A DNA stretch of 64,000 bases from assembly GCF_006159205.1 (NCBI RefSeq), contig NZ_CP040812.1, positions 2,418,001-2,482,000 on the forward strand, read 5' to 3'. Each line of letters opens with the position of its first letter. Position 1 is the stretch's first letter. This DNA comes from Antarcticibacterium flavum. Lineage in GTDB: Bacteria; Bacteroidota; Bacteroidia; Flavobacteriales; Flavobacteriaceae. Of this stretch, positions 24,528-34,443 are shown one piece after another. The notes under the pieces are model-generated. The model was not told where the DNA came from, made no database searches, and saw only the letters and a list, made by a program, of their open reading frames with translations. Both the position numbers and the translations under genes were made by a program.

Positions 24528-25817
24528 ATGAAATTTAATAAGGAAACCCTCATTTTGGGTTTTGCGCTTTTTGCCCTGTTCTTTGGGGCGGGAAATCTTA
24601 TACTGCCACCAGCCCTTGGTTTCTTCGCAGGTTCGCAATGGTACCTGGTTGCAATTGGATTCATTCTCTCTGCAGTTGGACTTCCCCTTCTGGGAATTGT
24701 TGCTCATGCCCGTTTGCAGGGGAGCATCCTTGATTTTGGAAATAGAGTTTCCCCTGTCTTCAGTTTGATCTTTAGTATATTGATTTACCTTATAAGTATT
24801 TCCCTTCCCGCTCCAAGGACGGCAGCGGTAACTCACGAAATTGCTGTTGAACCATTTTTTGAAGTTGGCGGACTTTTTACCAGTATAATCTATTTCACGC
24901 TGGTTCTTTTTTTTGTGATAAAACGCTCCCAGGTCATCAATAATATTGGTAAATATCTTACTCCCACAATTTTGGTCCTTTTGCTGGTTGTGATCGTTAA
25001 AAGTCTCTTCCCGGGTTATTCCCAAATGAAAGAGCCGGAAACAACATTTCCGGTCCTGTCCGGCTTTTTTGAAGGGTATCAAACATTTGATGCGATTGCG
25101 GCCCTTGTAGTTGGGGGAGTGATCTTAATCTCTGTCAAGCTTAAGCGCACGGTAGAGCCACGTGAGCTGCAAGTAACGGTCACAACTGCTGCTGTTCTTG
25201 CGGGACTTGCTCTTTTGATAGTTTACAGCGGCCTTATTTATACCGGCGCAAGGGTCAATGGCGAATTCTCGCAGGATATCTCCCGCGTTCAATTATTGTC
25301 CGGGATCAGCATTCTTAATTTGGGAAATTTTGGAGGCGTTGCCCTTGCTTTGCTTGTCACACTGGCCTGTTTCACAACTGCTGTAGGCATTGTGACAGGT
25401 ACTGCCGATTTTATGGCGACAACGATTAAAAAACCGGGTACCTATCCCTTCACTGTGGTGGTAGCATGTGTATTAGGGGTTATAATGGGTGCCTTTTCTG
25501 TCAACCAGATCATCGACATCGCCCTGCCGGTTCTTATGGTTATCTATCCTCTTACTATCATTCTTATTCTATTAAACGTCCTGCCGGAAAGATACAGGAG
25601 CAGGAGGGTTATGAGAAGTGTGGTCCTGGTGACCGTTATACTTAGCCTGCCCGATGTCTTAAAGATCTATTTCACTGAAGAGCAATTACAAAGCCTGCTG
25701 CAGTGGGTGCCGCTCTCCTCCTACAACCTGGGCTGGGTTCTCCCGGCGATCATAACATTTACTGTAGTCAACCTGCTGGAATATTATTGGGAAAATAAAA
25801 CACTGCCCCAAAAATAA
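24528..25817 (+). CDS. brnQ: branched-chain amino acid:cation symporter (BrnQ/LIVCS family)
   Basis: A 429-residue inner membrane carrier with about 12 predicted helices. Family hallmarks are FALFFGAGNLILPPALGFFAG near the N-terminus and PAPRTAAVTHEIAVEP. It takes up leucine, isoleucine and valine with Na+ or H+. The gene is divergent from the interrupted hydrolase gene, with 34 bases between their starts. It ends in a hairpin that overlaps its stop codon. Confidence 0.93.
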   Translation: MKFNKETLILGFALFALFFGAGNLILPPALGFFAGSQWYLVAIGFILSAVGLPLLGIVAHARLQGSILDFGNRVSPVFSLIFSILIYLISISLPAPRTAAVTHEIAVEPFFEVGGLFTSIIYFTLVLFFVIKRSQVINNIGKYLTPTILVLLLVVIVKSLFPGYSQMKEPETTFPVLSGFFEGYQTFDAIAALVVGGVILISVKLKRTVEPRELQVTVTTAAVLAGLALLIVYSGLIYTGARVNGEFSQDISRVQLLSGISILNLGNFGGVALALLVTLACFTTAVGIVTGTADFMATTIKKPGTYPFTVVVACVLGVIMGAFSVNQIIDIALPVLMVIYPLTIILILLNVLPERYRSRRVMRSVVLVTVILSLPDVLKIYFTEEQLQSLLQWVPLSSYNLGWVLPAIITFTVVNLLEYYWENKTLPQK

Positions 25818-25836
25818 TTTTCAGGGCAGTGTTTTT
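25797..25836. terminator. bidirectional terminator between brnQ and aminopeptidase P genes
   Basis: Arms AAAACACTGCCC (25797-25808) and GGGCAGTGTTTT (25824-25835) form a 12-bp stem with T-runs on both strands. The left arm is inside the last codons of brnQ. Confidence 0.85.
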
Positions 25837-25860
25837 GATTTTTTAAACTTCAGTGAATTT

Positions 25861-27153
25861 CTAGGCGTTCATGAGTTCCTCGATCTCTTCAGCTTCAATA
25901 GGAATATTGCGCATAAGATTGAATGGTTCCCCTTTTTTCTGGATTACCACGTCATCCTCCAGGCGAATCCCAAAACCTTCCGCAGGAATATAGATGCCGG
26001 GTTCCACAGTGAACACCTGGTTCTCTTGCATTGGTTCTGTAAGAATTCCGTAATCATGGGTGTCAAGCCCTATGTGGTGGGAGGTCCCGTGCATAAAATA
26101 TTTTTTATATGCAGGCCAGTCCGGATTCTCATTCTTAACATCGGCTTTATCCAGTAAACCAAGTCCAAGAAGTTCAGAGGTCATGATTTTTCCTACCTCC
26201 ACATGATATTCTGCCCATATGGTGCCGGGAACCAATAATTTTGTGGCCTCATTCTTCACCCGGTTCACAGCGTTATAAACTTCCTTCTGTCTCTTACTGT
26301 ATTTACCCGAGACGGGGATAGTACGGGAAAGATCGCTGGAATAATTTGCATATTCTGCCCCGGTATCCAGCAGGATCAAATCCCCTGCCTTGCACTGGCG
26401 GTTATTCTCTACATAATGTAGCACATTAGCACTGTTACCACTTGCGATAATGGGGGTGTAGGCAAAACCTTTTGAGCGGTTCCTTAGCATTTCGTGCATA
26501 TACTCTGCCTCAATCTCGTATTCCCAAACACCCGGTTTTACAAAACCAAGGGTCCTTCTAAAAGCTTTTTCTGTAATGTCACAGGCTTGTTGCATTAGGT
26601 CCAGCTCTATCTTATCTTTTACAGAGCGCAGTCGCTGCAGGATTGGATTGCTCTTTGCCACCTGGTGTGCCGGATATTTCTGTTTACACCACTCTATAAA
26701 CCGGTCTTCCCTGGTTTGCGTCTCTACATTGGCCCGGTAGTGCTCATTGGTATTAAAATATACCGTTTCACACTGGGTCATGACCTCAAAGAAGACTTTT
26801 TCAAAATCCTTGAGCCAGTATACTGTTTTGATCCCACTTGTTTCATAAGCCTGCTCTTTGTCAAGCTTTGCTCCTTCCCAAACCGCAATATGGTCGTTGG
26901 TTTTAGTAAGGAAAAGGATTTCCCTGTGTTTTTCCATGGGGGCATCCGGAAAGAGAACAAGGATACTTTTATCCTGATCTACTCCACTTAGATAAAAAAT
27001 ATCCCGTGCTTGCTGAAATGGCATTGTGCTGTCTGCACTTATGGGATATATATCATTGGAATTGAAGACCGCAAGGCTGTTTGGTTTCATGGCTTCCATG
27101 AAATTTTTGCGGTTTTTAATAAAGAGTTTTTTGTCTATTGGATCGTATTTCAT
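25861..27153 (-). CDS. pepP: Xaa-Pro aminopeptidase (aminopeptidase P, M24B family)
   Basis: A 430-residue metallopeptidase. An N-terminal creatinase-like domain is followed by the pita-bread catalytic domain. The five metal ligands are visible: the two Asp in LLDTGAEYANYSSDLSRTIP, His in GTSHHIGLDTHD, Glu in FTVEPGIYIP and Glu in GIRLEDDVV. It removes N-terminal residues that precede proline. It is cytoplasmic, with no signal peptide. Confidence 0.93.
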   Translation of the reverse strand: MKYDPIDKKLFIKNRKNFMEAMKPNSLAVFNSNDIYPISADSTMPFQQARDIFYLSGVDQDKSILVLFPDAPMEKHREILFLTKTNDHIAVWEGAKLDKEQAYETSGIKTVYWLKDFEKVFFEVMTQCETVYFNTNEHYRANVETQTREDRFIEWCKQKYPAHQVAKSNPILQRLRSVKDKIELDLMQQACDITEKAFRRTLGFVKPGVWEYEIEAEYMHEMLRNRSKGFAYTPIIASGNSANVLHYVENNRQCKAGDLILLDTGAEYANYSSDLSRTIPVSGKYSKRQKEVYNAVNRVKNEATKLLVPGTIWAEYHVEVGKIMTSELLGLGLLDKADVKNENPDWPAYKKYFMHGTSHHIGLDTHDYGILTEPMQENQVFTVEPGIYIPAEGFGIRLEDDVVIQKKGEPFNLMRNIPIEAEEIEELMNA

Positions 27154-27451
27154 TTCGATTAAGTTATTTTTTAATAAAACTGTAGGAGTGGAATACCGAT
27201 TATTATTTTTTATGCTGAAGGACCTCAGGGTTTACCAATTTTCTACTCTCCATTAATAGCTGTAAAAAAATACTGTTCCTATAAGGTTTAAAGCTGCTGA
27301 AGGTTTTGCAGGACCCCTAGTGGCTGGTTTATTGAATAATTTTGAATCTTCATTTATTTCTTCCGGAATGTTTCCGGGGCTTTAAAAGGCACATTTAAGT
27401 ATCGATTTTCCACTTCATACAAAGGTATCAATATTAGACAGAGTAGAAAAC
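27154..27451. other. 298-base spacer, pepP leader
   Basis: No gene seen. On the minus strand a TACCTTTG -7 box lies at 27420-27427, which would give pepP a leader of about 260 bases. Within it a short perfect hairpin, CCGGAA-TGT-TTCCGG (27363-27377), is present. The stretch also contains the 3' untranslated region of cbpM. Confidence 0.4.
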
Positions 27452-27748
27452 CTAGTCGCCTTCATATAGCCTGAGGCGGTTGCGCAATTTTCTGTTCTTT
27501 TTTTGCAATTTCTCAACCTGTCTTAATAAATGATGTATAGCCTCAATACCTTCCAGATTAATTTCCAGGTCATAATGCAGTCTGTGTAATTTTTCAAAAT
27601 CTCCCAGGTTGTCGCAATGCACATATTCCTTTTGTTCCACCTGTATCACCTCAATGAGACCGCTGTCACCCAGGTATCTAATAAAGGTGTGCTCTACCCT
27701 GTAACGGGTGCATAACTCTTCTGTAGATATCAATTCTTCAAAATTCAT
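27452..27748 (-). CDS. cbpM: CbpM-type modulator of the CbpA co-chaperone
   Basis: A 98-residue MerR-like protein. The N-terminal winged-helix-like part (STEELCTRYRVEHTFIRYLGDSGLIEV) is followed by a helical tail rich in Lys/Arg/Leu (LRQVEKLQKKNRKLRNRLRLY). In E. coli, CbpM binds the J domain of CbpA and blocks its co-chaperone and DNA-binding activity. Its start codon overlaps the stop codon of the J-protein gene by 4 bases, the conserved cbpA-cbpM arrangement. Confidence 0.88.
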   Translation of the reverse strand: MNFEELISTEELCTRYRVEHTFIRYLGDSGLIEVIQVEQKEYVHCDNLGDFEKLHRLHYDLEINLEGIEAIHHLLRQVEKLQKKNRKLRNRLRLYEGD

Positions 27749-28689
27749 GAGCGCAGTTTTTGTAATTCTTTAAAAAGTTCTTTTTCTCTATTAGTAAGCT
27801 TCTTTGGCATTATTACATTATAGGTTATGTATAGATCTCCAAACTGGCCTTCTTTTTTATATTTTGGGAACCCTTTGCCTTTTAGTTTTACTTGTGTGCC
27901 GGGTTGTGTCTCAGGTTTAATGTTGAGCTTCACCTTGCCAGTAAAGGTGTCTATTGTAATCTCTCCTCCCAGGAGTGCAGTGTAAAAATCTACATCAACC
28001 GTTTTGTAAAGGTTTTCTTTTTCCCTTTTAAAAGGGGTGTTGTTTATTATTTTGAAAGTTATATAAAGATCTCCCTTAGGTCCTCCCTGTATTCCAGGTC
28101 CACCGTGTCCTTTAATTTTTATGGTTTGACCATTTTCAACACCTGCGGGAATGGTAAGGCGAATATTTTTACCGTTGACGGTAAGGGTGTGTTTTTGACT
28201 TGTATAAACATCCTTAAGATTTAGCTGAAGTTCTGCATTAAAATCCTGGCCTTTATATTGGGGGCTTCTTCCTGTTCCCCGTGACCTGGCTCCCCCGCCA
28301 AACATTTGTTCGAAAAAGTCGGAAAAAGTGTCGTCATCAAAATTACCCGAATAAGTATATCCTCCTCCCGGTCCACCAAAGCCTTCTCCAAAACCGCCGG
28401 AATAGCTACCTGCAAAACCACCTTCTTGTTGCTGTTGTTGTCTTGCCTGTTCATACTGCTCGGCATGCTGCCAGTCTTTCCCGTACTGGTCGTATTTTTT
28501 CCTTTTTTCAGGATCATTTAATACTTCGTGTGCTTCATTTATTTGTTGGAACCTTGCCTGGGCAGTTTTATCATTAGGGTTAAGGTCCGGGTGATATTTT
28601 CGGGCCAGTTTTCTGTAAGCCTTCTTTATATCTGCCTGGGAGGCAGATTTGTCCAGTTCAAGTACTTTGTAATAATCTATAAAATCCAT
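27745..28689 (-). CDS. cbpA: CbpA-like J-domain protein (class B DnaJ)
   Basis: A 314-residue co-chaperone. The J domain is at 1-70 with the HPD motif (His33-Asp35) that stimulates DnaK ATPase. It is followed by a Gly/Phe-rich linker (about 90-130: GGFAGSYSGGFGEGFGGPGG), then two C-terminal substrate-binding domains. There is no DnaJ-type zinc finger, which separates it from DnaJ proper. CbpA proteins also bind curved DNA in stationary phase in E. coli. Confidence 0.92.
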   Translation of the reverse strand: MDFIDYYKVLELDKSASQADIKKAYRKLARKYHPDLNPNDKTAQARFQQINEAHEVLNDPEKRKKYDQYGKDWQHAEQYEQARQQQQQEGGFAGSYSGGFGEGFGGPGGGYTYSGNFDDDTFSDFFEQMFGGGARSRGTGRSPQYKGQDFNAELQLNLKDVYTSQKHTLTVNGKNIRLTIPAGVENGQTIKIKGHGGPGIQGGPKGDLYITFKIINNTPFKREKENLYKTVDVDFYTALLGGEITIDTFTGKVKLNIKPETQPGTQVKLKGKGFPKYKKEGQFGDLYITYNVIMPKKLTNREKELFKELQKLRS

Positions 28690-28900
28690 AATTTTTTTCA
28701 GAAAAAATAGCTATTACCAAATTACGAAACCTACGGCGCTTTGCTGCAAAAAAGCTTTCAAAAATTCTGTGATATTTAAATTTACAAGACGCCACTGATG
28801 CTTTTTTATACCAGACATACCCTTGAAAATGAAGGCCTGATATAACAATTCATAAATTATTTTAAATTAGTTCTAAATTGAATTTTAAATAAGCCTAAAG
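28690..28900. other. spacer upstream of sdhC
   Basis: Divergent intergenic DNA between cbpA and the sdh operon. No gene, repeat or terminator was recognised. Confidence 0.4.
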
Positions 28901-28932
28901 TTTGTTAAAAACTATAAGGAGGTGTATTTTTG
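28901..28932 (+). promoter_or_regulatory. full Bacteroidota promoter of sdhCAB
   Basis: A -33 TTTG (28901-28904) is separated by 20 bases from a -7 TATTTTTG (28925-28932). This is the best two-part match to the Bacteroidota primary sigma consensus in the window. The ATG at 28962 follows after 29 bases. Confidence 0.82.
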
Positions 28933-28961
28933 TCCAACTCTTTTTTAATATAAAATTATCT

Positions 28962-29687
28962 ATGGCAAAATCTGCGCTATTAAAGTCATCTTTAGCAAAA
29001 AAATACTGGATGGCTTTCACGGGCCTCTTCCTTTGCATATTTTTAGTTGGACATCTTTTAGGAAATTTACAGCTACTCCTTCCTGTAAGTGAAGCGGCAA
29101 GGGATCAATTCAATGAATACGGTCTTTTTATGACCACGAATCCTTTGGTGATGATCCTGTCATATATTACCTATTTCAGTATCCTCTTCCACGCTATAGA
29201 CGGGGTTATCCTTACCATAAATAATAATAAGGCAAGGCCTAAGGGGTATGTGAGCTATAAGCCTTCTACAAATTCTACCTGGTCCTCCAGGAATATGGGA
29301 TTGCTTGGAACGGTGATCTTTGCATTCATTGTTTTACATATGAACGCATTTTGGGCCAAAATGAAGTTTGGGGGGCTTGACAATACAATTTATACAACAG
29401 AAAGCGGGGCGCAGGTAAAAGACCTTTATAGCCTTACTATAGGTACCTTCCAGGATCCCGATTATGGTTTGATCTTCGTGATCATTTACCTGGTAGCCAT
29501 GATCGCCATCGCCTTTCACCTTATTCATGGATTCTCCAGTGGCTTCCAGTCATTGGGTGTAAACCATCCAAAATATAATGGTTTCATTAGAAAACTTGGA
29601 TATGCTTTTGCCATACTTATACCCTTGGCTTTCGCTATTATTCCTTTCTACGTCCACTTTGTTTTGGATAATATAAATACAATTTAA
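28962..29687 (+). CDS. sdhC: succinate dehydrogenase cytochrome b subunit (SdhC, B-type)
   Basis: A 241-residue membrane anchor with five predicted helices and His residues in the helices (FLVGHLLGN, LFHAIDGVI, AFHLIHGFSSGFQSLG) that would bind two hemes b. One large anchor polypeptide without SdhD marks the B-type, menaquinone-reducing enzyme of Bacteroidota. The start at 28962 is chosen because the promoter lies inside the longer frame, 20 codons upstream. sdhA follows after 3 bases. Confidence 0.93.
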   Translation: MAKSALLKSSLAKKYWMAFTGLFLCIFLVGHLLGNLQLLLPVSEAARDQFNEYGLFMTTNPLVMILSYITYFSILFHAIDGVILTINNNKARPKGYVSYKPSTNSTWSSRNMGLLGTVIFAFIVLHMNAFWAKMKFGGLDNTIYTTESGAQVKDLYSLTIGTFQDPDYGLIFVIIYLVAMIAIAFHLIHGFSSGFQSLGVNHPKYNGFIRKLGYAFAILIPLAFAIIPFYVHFVLDNINTI

Positions 29688-29690
29688 GCT

Positions 29691-31694
29691 ATGGGAAAAC
29701 TAGATTCAAAAATACCAAAAGGCCCATTGGCAGATAAGTGGACCAAACATAAGAATGAAATAAACCTTGTTAATCCCGCCAACAAAAGAAACATAGACGT
29801 TATTATGGTTGGAACGGGTCTTGCCGGTGGAAGTGCCGCTGCAACCCTTGCAGAACTTGGTTATAACGTAAAGACATTTTGTTACCAGGATTCCCCTCGT
29901 AGGGCGCATTCCATTGCTGCCCAGGGTGGGATCAATGCTGCCAAGAATTACCAGGGGGACGGCGACTCAAATTACAGGTTATTCTACGATACTATAAAAG
30001 GAGGCGATTACCGCTCCCGTGAGGCAAATGTTTACAGGCTTGCCGAGGTGTCTGCCAATATCATTGACCAGTGTGTTGCGCAGGGAGTTCCCTTTGCCCG
30101 TGAATATGGTGGTTTACTTGATAACCGCTCCTTTGGAGGGGTTTTGGTTTCCCGTACATTCTACGCAAAAGGTCAAACCGGGCAACAGTTATTGCTTGGT
30201 GCTTATTCTGCAATGAACAGGCAAATCAACCGTGGAAAGATCCAGTCTTACACGCGTCATGAGATGCTGGACCTGGTGATTGTAGATGGTAAGGCTAGAG
30301 GAATTATAGCCAGGAACCTGGTGACGGGAGAAATAGAAAGGCATAGTGCTCACGCAGTTGTGATAGCATCTGGTGGATATGGAAATGTTTTCTTTTTATC
30401 TACCAATGCCATGGGAAGCAACGTAACTGCTTCCTGGAAAATACACAAAAAAGGAGCTTTTTTTGCTAATCCTTGTTTTACACAAATTCACCCTACCTGT
30501 ATACCGGTTTCGGGAGAGCACCAGTCCAAGCTTACGCTTATGTCTGAGTCTCTTAGGAATGACGGTAGGATTTGGGTGCCTAAAAAGCTGGAGGATGCGA
30601 AAGCAATTAGAGAGGGAAGGTTAAAACCAACAGAACTTAAAGAAGAGGACCGGGATTATTATCTTGAAAGAAGATATCCTGCATTTGGAAACCTTGTGCC
30701 CCGGGACGTGGCATCGAGAGCTGCAAAAGAACGTTGTGACGCAGGTTTTGGAGTGAATAAGACAGGAGAGGCTGTTTACCTTGACTTTGGATCGGCATTT
30801 ATGCGTTATGGTCGTGAGGCTGCCAATACCCAGCACATTGAGAATGCATCTGAAGAACAAATAAAAAAATTAGGACAGGAAGTTGTTGAGGCCAAGTATG
30901 GAAACCTTTTCCAGATGTACGAGAAGATCGTGGATCAAAATCCATATGAGACCCCAATGATGATATATCCTGCCGTACACTATACTATGGGAGGTATCTG
31001 GGTAGATTATAACCTTGAAACCACTATCCCGGGATGTTTTGCTACCGGGGAAGCCAATTTCTCAGATCACGGCGCCAACAGGCTTGGAGCTTCAGCTTTG
31101 ATGCAGGGGCTGGCAGATGGGTACTTTGTTTTACCTTATACAATTGGAGATTATCTTTCCAAGGATATTAGAACCGGTAAGATCTCAACTGACTCTCCCG
31201 AGTTTGAGGAGGCGGAAAATGCCGTAAGAGCCCAGCTTGAGAAATTTGTAAATAATAACGGGACAAAATCTGTTGACCACTTCCATAAGCGTCTTGGAAA
31301 GATCATGTGGGATAAAGTTGGGATGTCCAGGAATGAAGTGCATTTAAAGGAAGCTATTAGTGAAATAAAAGCTCTTAGACAGGAATTCTGGCAGGATGTA
31401 AAAGTGCCCGGAGGTACCAATGAAATGAACACGGAATTGGAAAAAGCCTCTCGTGTAGCCGATTTTCTTGAACTTGGAGAACTGTTTGCAAAAGATGCGC
31501 TGCACAGGAATGAATCTTGTGGAGGCCACTTTAGGGAAGAATATCAAACTGAAGAAGGTGAAGCCTTAAGGGATGACGAGAACTTCATGTATGTAGCGGC
31601 CTGGGAATATACGGGAGAACCGGGAGACGCTGTCCTGCACAAGGAAGATCTCATTTATGAAAATATAGAAGTTAAACAAAGGAGTTATAAATAG
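29691..31694 (+). CDS. sdhA: succinate dehydrogenase/fumarate reductase flavoprotein subunit
   Basis: A 667-residue flavoprotein. The dinucleotide fold motif [10 protein letters not shown] is at 41-50, and the FAD-attaching His73 lies in [11 protein letters not shown]. The catalytic segment [24 protein letters not shown] and the C-terminal FAD contact [13 protein letters not shown] are present. It oxidises succinate to fumarate in the TCA cycle, on the cytoplasmic face of the membrane with SdhB and SdhC. A palindromic repeat fills the 76 bases between it and sdhB. Confidence 0.96.
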   Translation: MGKLDSKIPKGPLADKWTKHKNEINLVNPANKRNIDVIMVGTGLAGGSAAATLAELGYNVKTFCYQDSPRRAHSIAAQGGINAAKNYQGDGDSNYRLFYDTIKGGDYRSREANVYRLAEVSANIIDQCVAQGVPFAREYGGLLDNRSFGGVLVSRTFYAKGQTGQQLLLGAYSAMNRQINRGKIQSYTRHEMLDLVIVDGKARGIIARNLVTGEIERHSAHAVVIASGGYGNVFFLSTNAMGSNVTASWKIHKKGAFFANPCFTQIHPTCIPVSGEHQSKLTLMSESLRNDGRIWVPKKLEDAKAIREGRLKPTELKEEDRDYYLERRYPAFGNLVPRDVASRAAKERCDAGFGVNKTGEAVYLDFGSAFMRYGREAANTQHIENASEEQIKKLGQEVVEAKYGNLFQMYEKIVDQNPYETPMMIYPAVHYTMGGIWVDYNLETTIPGCFATGEANFSDHGANRLGASALMQGLADGYFVLPYTIGDYLSKDIRTGKISTDSPEFEEAENAVRAQLEKFVNNNGTKSVDHFHKRLGKIMWDKVGMSRNEVHLKEAISEIKALRQEFWQDVKVPGGTNEMNTELEKASRVADFLELGELFAKDALHRNESCGGHFREEYQTEEGEALRDDENFMYVAAWEYTGEPGDAVLHKEDLIYENIEVKQRSYK

Positions 31695-31703
31695 AACTGG
31701 ATC

Positions 31704-31765
31704 TTGAGTAATGAGTAGTTGGACCTACTCAATACTCAATACCCAGTACTCATTACTCAATACAT
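31704..31765 (+). repeat. ATTGAGTA-type palindromic repeat between sdhA and sdhB
   Basis: A perfect 14-base inverted repeat, TTGAGTAATGAGTA (31704-31717) and its complement (31747-31760), encloses further copies of the CTCAATA unit (31727-31741). A closely related element lies between atpD and atpC at 59287-59369. It ends 5 bases before the sdhB ATG. Confidence 0.85.
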
Positions 31766-31770
31766 AAAGT

Positions 31771-32514
31771 ATGAAGCTTACACTAAAAATATGGCGTCAA
31801 AAAAACGCCGCTGCAAAGGGAGCTATTCAAACCTATCAATTAGGTGGGGTAGATCCAGATATGTCTTTCCTGGAAATGCTGGACGTGCTCAATGAGGACC
31901 TGGTAGGTAAGGGAGAAGAGCCTGTAGTGTTTGATCACGACTGCAGGGAAGGCATCTGTGGCTCCTGTAGTTTACAAATAAATGGAGAACCTCATGGACC
32001 CGACAGGGCAATTACGACCTGCCAGCTACATATGCGTAAATTCAACGATGGGGATACTATTGTAATAGAGCCTTTTCGTGCAAAGGCATTTCCCGTTATT
32101 AAGGACCTGGTGGTAGACCGTAGTTCCTTTGAAAGGATACAGCAGGCAGGAGGATATATATCTGTGAATACTTCCGGAAATACCCAGGATGCCAATTCCA
32201 TTCCTATTCCAAAAGAAGATGCAGATCTTGCATTCTTCGCTGCGACCTGTATTGGCTGTGGAGCCTGCGTGGCTGCCTGTAAGAATGCCAGTGCCATGTT
32301 GTTCACCTCGGCCAAGGTTAGCCAGATGGCTTTATTGCCACAGGGGAAAGTGGAAGCCACAAAGCGGGTTCTTGCCATGGTGGAGCAAATGGATGCTGAA
32401 GGTTTTGGTAACTGTACCAATACTGGTGCCTGCGAGACAGAATGTCCTAAAGAGATCTCTCTTGAGAATATCGCCAGGATGAACAGGGAATACCTGAAGG
32501 CAAGTATTAAATAA
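31771..32514 (+). CDS. sdhB: succinate dehydrogenase iron-sulfur subunit
   Basis: A 247-residue protein with three clusters. A plant-type ferredoxin region ([16 protein letters not shown] ... TTCQLH) holds [2Fe-2S]. [11 protein letters not shown] and [14 protein letters not shown] hold the cubane and [3Fe-4S] clusters. It passes electrons from SdhA to menaquinone. The sequence length and lack of extra domains fit the B-type family. Confidence 0.96.
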   Translation: MKLTLKIWRQKNAAAKGAIQTYQLGGVDPDMSFLEMLDVLNEDLVGKGEEPVVFDHDCREGICGSCSLQINGEPHGPDRAITTCQLHMRKFNDGDTIVIEPFRAKAFPVIKDLVVDRSSFERIQQAGGYISVNTSGNTQDANSIPIPKEDADLAFFAATCIGCGACVAACKNASAMLFTSAKVSQMALLPQGKVEATKRVLAMVEQMDAEGFGNCTNTGACETECPKEISLENIARMNREYLKASIK

Positions 32515-32539
32515 GGTTAAATGAAACTTATATATAATT

Positions 32540-32566
32540 CCCGGGCTTTGCAGTCCGGGTTTTTTT
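32540..32566 (+). terminator. sdh operon terminator
   Basis: A stem CCCGGGC/GTCCGGG (with one G-T pair), loop TTTGCA, is followed by a run of seven T. It lies 25 bases after the sdhB stop. Confidence 0.85.
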
Positions 32567-32591
32567 ATGCATATTATTTAAAATTTTAATT

Positions 32592-33746
32592 ATGCCTTTA
32601 GATTCATTGCCTTCATCAAAACTACCAGGCCAGCAGGAAAGTATTTTCTCCAAAATGAGCCGGCTTTCTGCAAAAAATAAAGCTGTAGACCTTTCCCAGG
32701 GTTTTCCAGATTTTCCAACAGATGACAGGTTAAAGGAGCTGGTGACCAGGGCCATGAATAGCGGTTATAATCAATATGCTCCAATGGCCGGAGTTTATGA
32801 ACTCCGGGAACAGATCTCAAATAAAATAAGTAAGCTCTATTCAAGGGAGTATGATCCTGAAAGGGAGATCACCATAACGAATGGAGCTACCCAGGCCATT
32901 TATTCGGCAATTACTGCTTTTGTAGGAAAAGGTGATGAGGTTATTGTTCTAAAACCGGCTTATGACAGTTATGAACCTACAATTAAATTAAATGGGGGAG
33001 TTCCTGTTCTCATTCAGCTAAAAGGGAAGGACTATAAGGTAGACTGGCAGGAAGTTAAAGATAAGATTACCTCCAGGACCAGGATGATGATCATCAATAC
33101 CCCACATAATCCTACAGGTACGGTACTTTCCCGTGAAGACATGCATCGCCTGGAGGAAACCCTAAAAGGAAAAGATATCATTCTCTTAAGTGATGAGGTC
33201 TATGAGCATCTCATATTTGATGGCCAAACCCATCAAAGTGCTGCTCTTTTTCCCGACCTGGCATCACGGGCTATTATTTGTGCCTCTTTTGGAAAAACCT
33301 TTCATAATACGGGCTGGAAAACCGGCTATTGCGTTGCCCCGGCTGAACTTATGGCCGAAATTTGGAAAGTTCACCAATTCCAGGTCTTTTGTATAAATCA
33401 CCCTATGCAAAGAGCCTATGCAGAATACTTAAAAGATCCTGAAAATTATCTTGGACTTCCAGAATTTTACGAGAAAAAGAGGGATAAATTCCTGGAGCTA
33501 ATCGATGGCAGTAGATTTAAAGCCGTGCCTTCAGGAGGGACCTATTTTCAGTTACTGGATTATTCAGAAATTACCACTGAGGCAGATACGAAGTTTGCTG
33601 AAAGACTGGTTAGTGAACATAAGCTTGCCACAATACCAATTTCAGTTTTTAATATAGATAACCGGGATAATAATCAGCTAAGATTTTGCTTTGCAAAGAC
33701 AGTGGAAACTTTGGAAAAAGCTTCAGAAATTATTCATAGGATTTAA
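32592..33746 (+). CDS. methionine aminotransferase-like PLP enzyme (class I)
   Basis: A 384-residue fold-type I aminotransferase. The PLP lysine is Lys235 (SFGKTFHNTGWKTGY), with Asp201 and Tyr204 (LSDEVYEHL) as cofactor contacts, and PHNPTG as the substrate loop. The sequence is closest in style to the YbdL/methionine aminotransferase and kynurenine aminotransferase group (LSQGFPDFPTD, YNQYAPMAG). The neighbouring omega-amidase (34444) is a functional match: omega-amidase removes the alpha-ketoglutaramate-like products of glutamine-dependent transamination, as in the methionine salvage pathway. The 3' end overlaps the converging DUF1440 gene by 17 bases. Confidence 0.86.
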   Translation: MPLDSLPSSKLPGQQESIFSKMSRLSAKNKAVDLSQGFPDFPTDDRLKELVTRAMNSGYNQYAPMAGVYELREQISNKISKLYSREYDPEREITITNGATQAIYSAITAFVGKGDEVIVLKPAYDSYEPTIKLNGGVPVLIQLKGKDYKVDWQEVKDKITSRTRMMIINTPHNPTGTVLSREDMHRLEETLKGKDIILLSDEVYEHLIFDGQTHQSAALFPDLASRAIICASFGKTFHNTGWKTGYCVAPAELMAEIWKVHQFQVFCINHPMQRAYAEYLKDPENYLGLPEFYEKKRDKFLELIDGSRFKAVPSGGTYFQLLDYSEITTEADTKFAERLVSEHKLATIPISVFNIDNRDNNQLRFCFAKTVETLEKASEIIHRI

Positions 33747-34257
33747 GATCTCGACCCCCTTTAAGTTTTTCATTTACGGCACTTCTCACGATCTCTGTAG
33801 TGATACCAAACAGTACGTGGGCCAGTAACTCATTAATCTGCATTCTTATAGGAATATCTGTAGGTTTTGGCTCCAGTCCAAGAATAGGAAGGGAGGTTTC
33901 GTGGGTAGACACCCAGGTAGATGCACCCAGAATAACCCCATCACTTATGTTGTAGGCATCCTTGTCCTTTTTTCCATAGCCATAAGCAGCTCCAATACTT
34001 GCCCCAAAAGGAAAGCTTACCAGCTGCTCGGCCAGGGCTTCATTTTGAGTGCTTATTGGACTCCCTGTGATCTTGGTTGAAAGGTCATCCACGATCTTTA
34101 TCTGGGCACTTCGTTGCTCGACCTTGCGCACTGGGAGAAATTCCTCCACGAGGCTCTTGATCGCAGTTCCTGCCAGGCCACCTATAAAACCTGCTATTAC
34201 TCCTCTTGCTGTGCTGGAGGCGAAAGACTTCTGACTAAAAAAATTAGGTGATCTCAT
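33730..34257 (-). CDS. DUF1440 (YagU-like) membrane-associated protein
   Basis: A 175-residue protein. The N-terminal ARGVIAGFIGGLAGTAIKSLVEEFLPVR and the later FPFGASIGAAYGYG segments fit the DUF1440/YagU family of inner membrane proteins. E. coli YagU is linked to acid resistance; the role here is unknown. The ATG at 34257 is chosen because it begins the conserved part; a start 26 codons upstream would add a sequence without family support. It overlaps the aminotransferase gene by 17 bases at the 3' ends. Confidence 0.7.
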   Translation of the reverse strand: MRSPNFFSQKSFASSTARGVIAGFIGGLAGTAIKSLVEEFLPVRKVEQRSAQIKIVDDLSTKITGSPISTQNEALAEQLVSFPFGASIGAAYGYGKKDKDAYNISDGVILGASTWVSTHETSLPILGLEPKPTDIPIRMQINELLAHVLFGITTEIVRSAVNEKLKGGRDLKSYE

Positions 34258-34432
34258 ATATAGCAATTTTATAATTATTAATGGTTGTATGGGTCGACAT
34301 ACGAGTTTCAGCTTATCCTGTTGTTCCTGAATCAACGGCCTGTATGACTCCCAATTTTGATTAAAACTATTTATATTACCTTTTCAATCCAACCATTTAA
34401 CAAGTATTTAGGAGGCAACGCTATATTTTTTA

Positions 34433-34440
34433 TAAATTTG
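34433..34440 (+). promoter_or_regulatory. -7 box TAAATTTG immediately before the omega-amidase ATG
   Basis: Exact TAnnTTTG with only AGT between it and the ATG at 34444, so the predicted transcription start is the A of the start codon. It also excludes the longer upstream start, since the box lies within that longer frame. Confidence 0.5.
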
Positions 34441-34443
34441 AGT

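Noticed and set aside
27363..27377. CCGGAA-TGT-TTCCGG hairpin as a terminator for cbpM
   Set aside because: The stem is only 6 bp, it is not followed by a T-run on the minus strand, and it lies about 75 bases after the stop.
28902..28961. Longer sdhC start 20 codons upstream
   Set aside because: A full -33/-7 promoter occupies that stretch, so it is upstream of the transcript.
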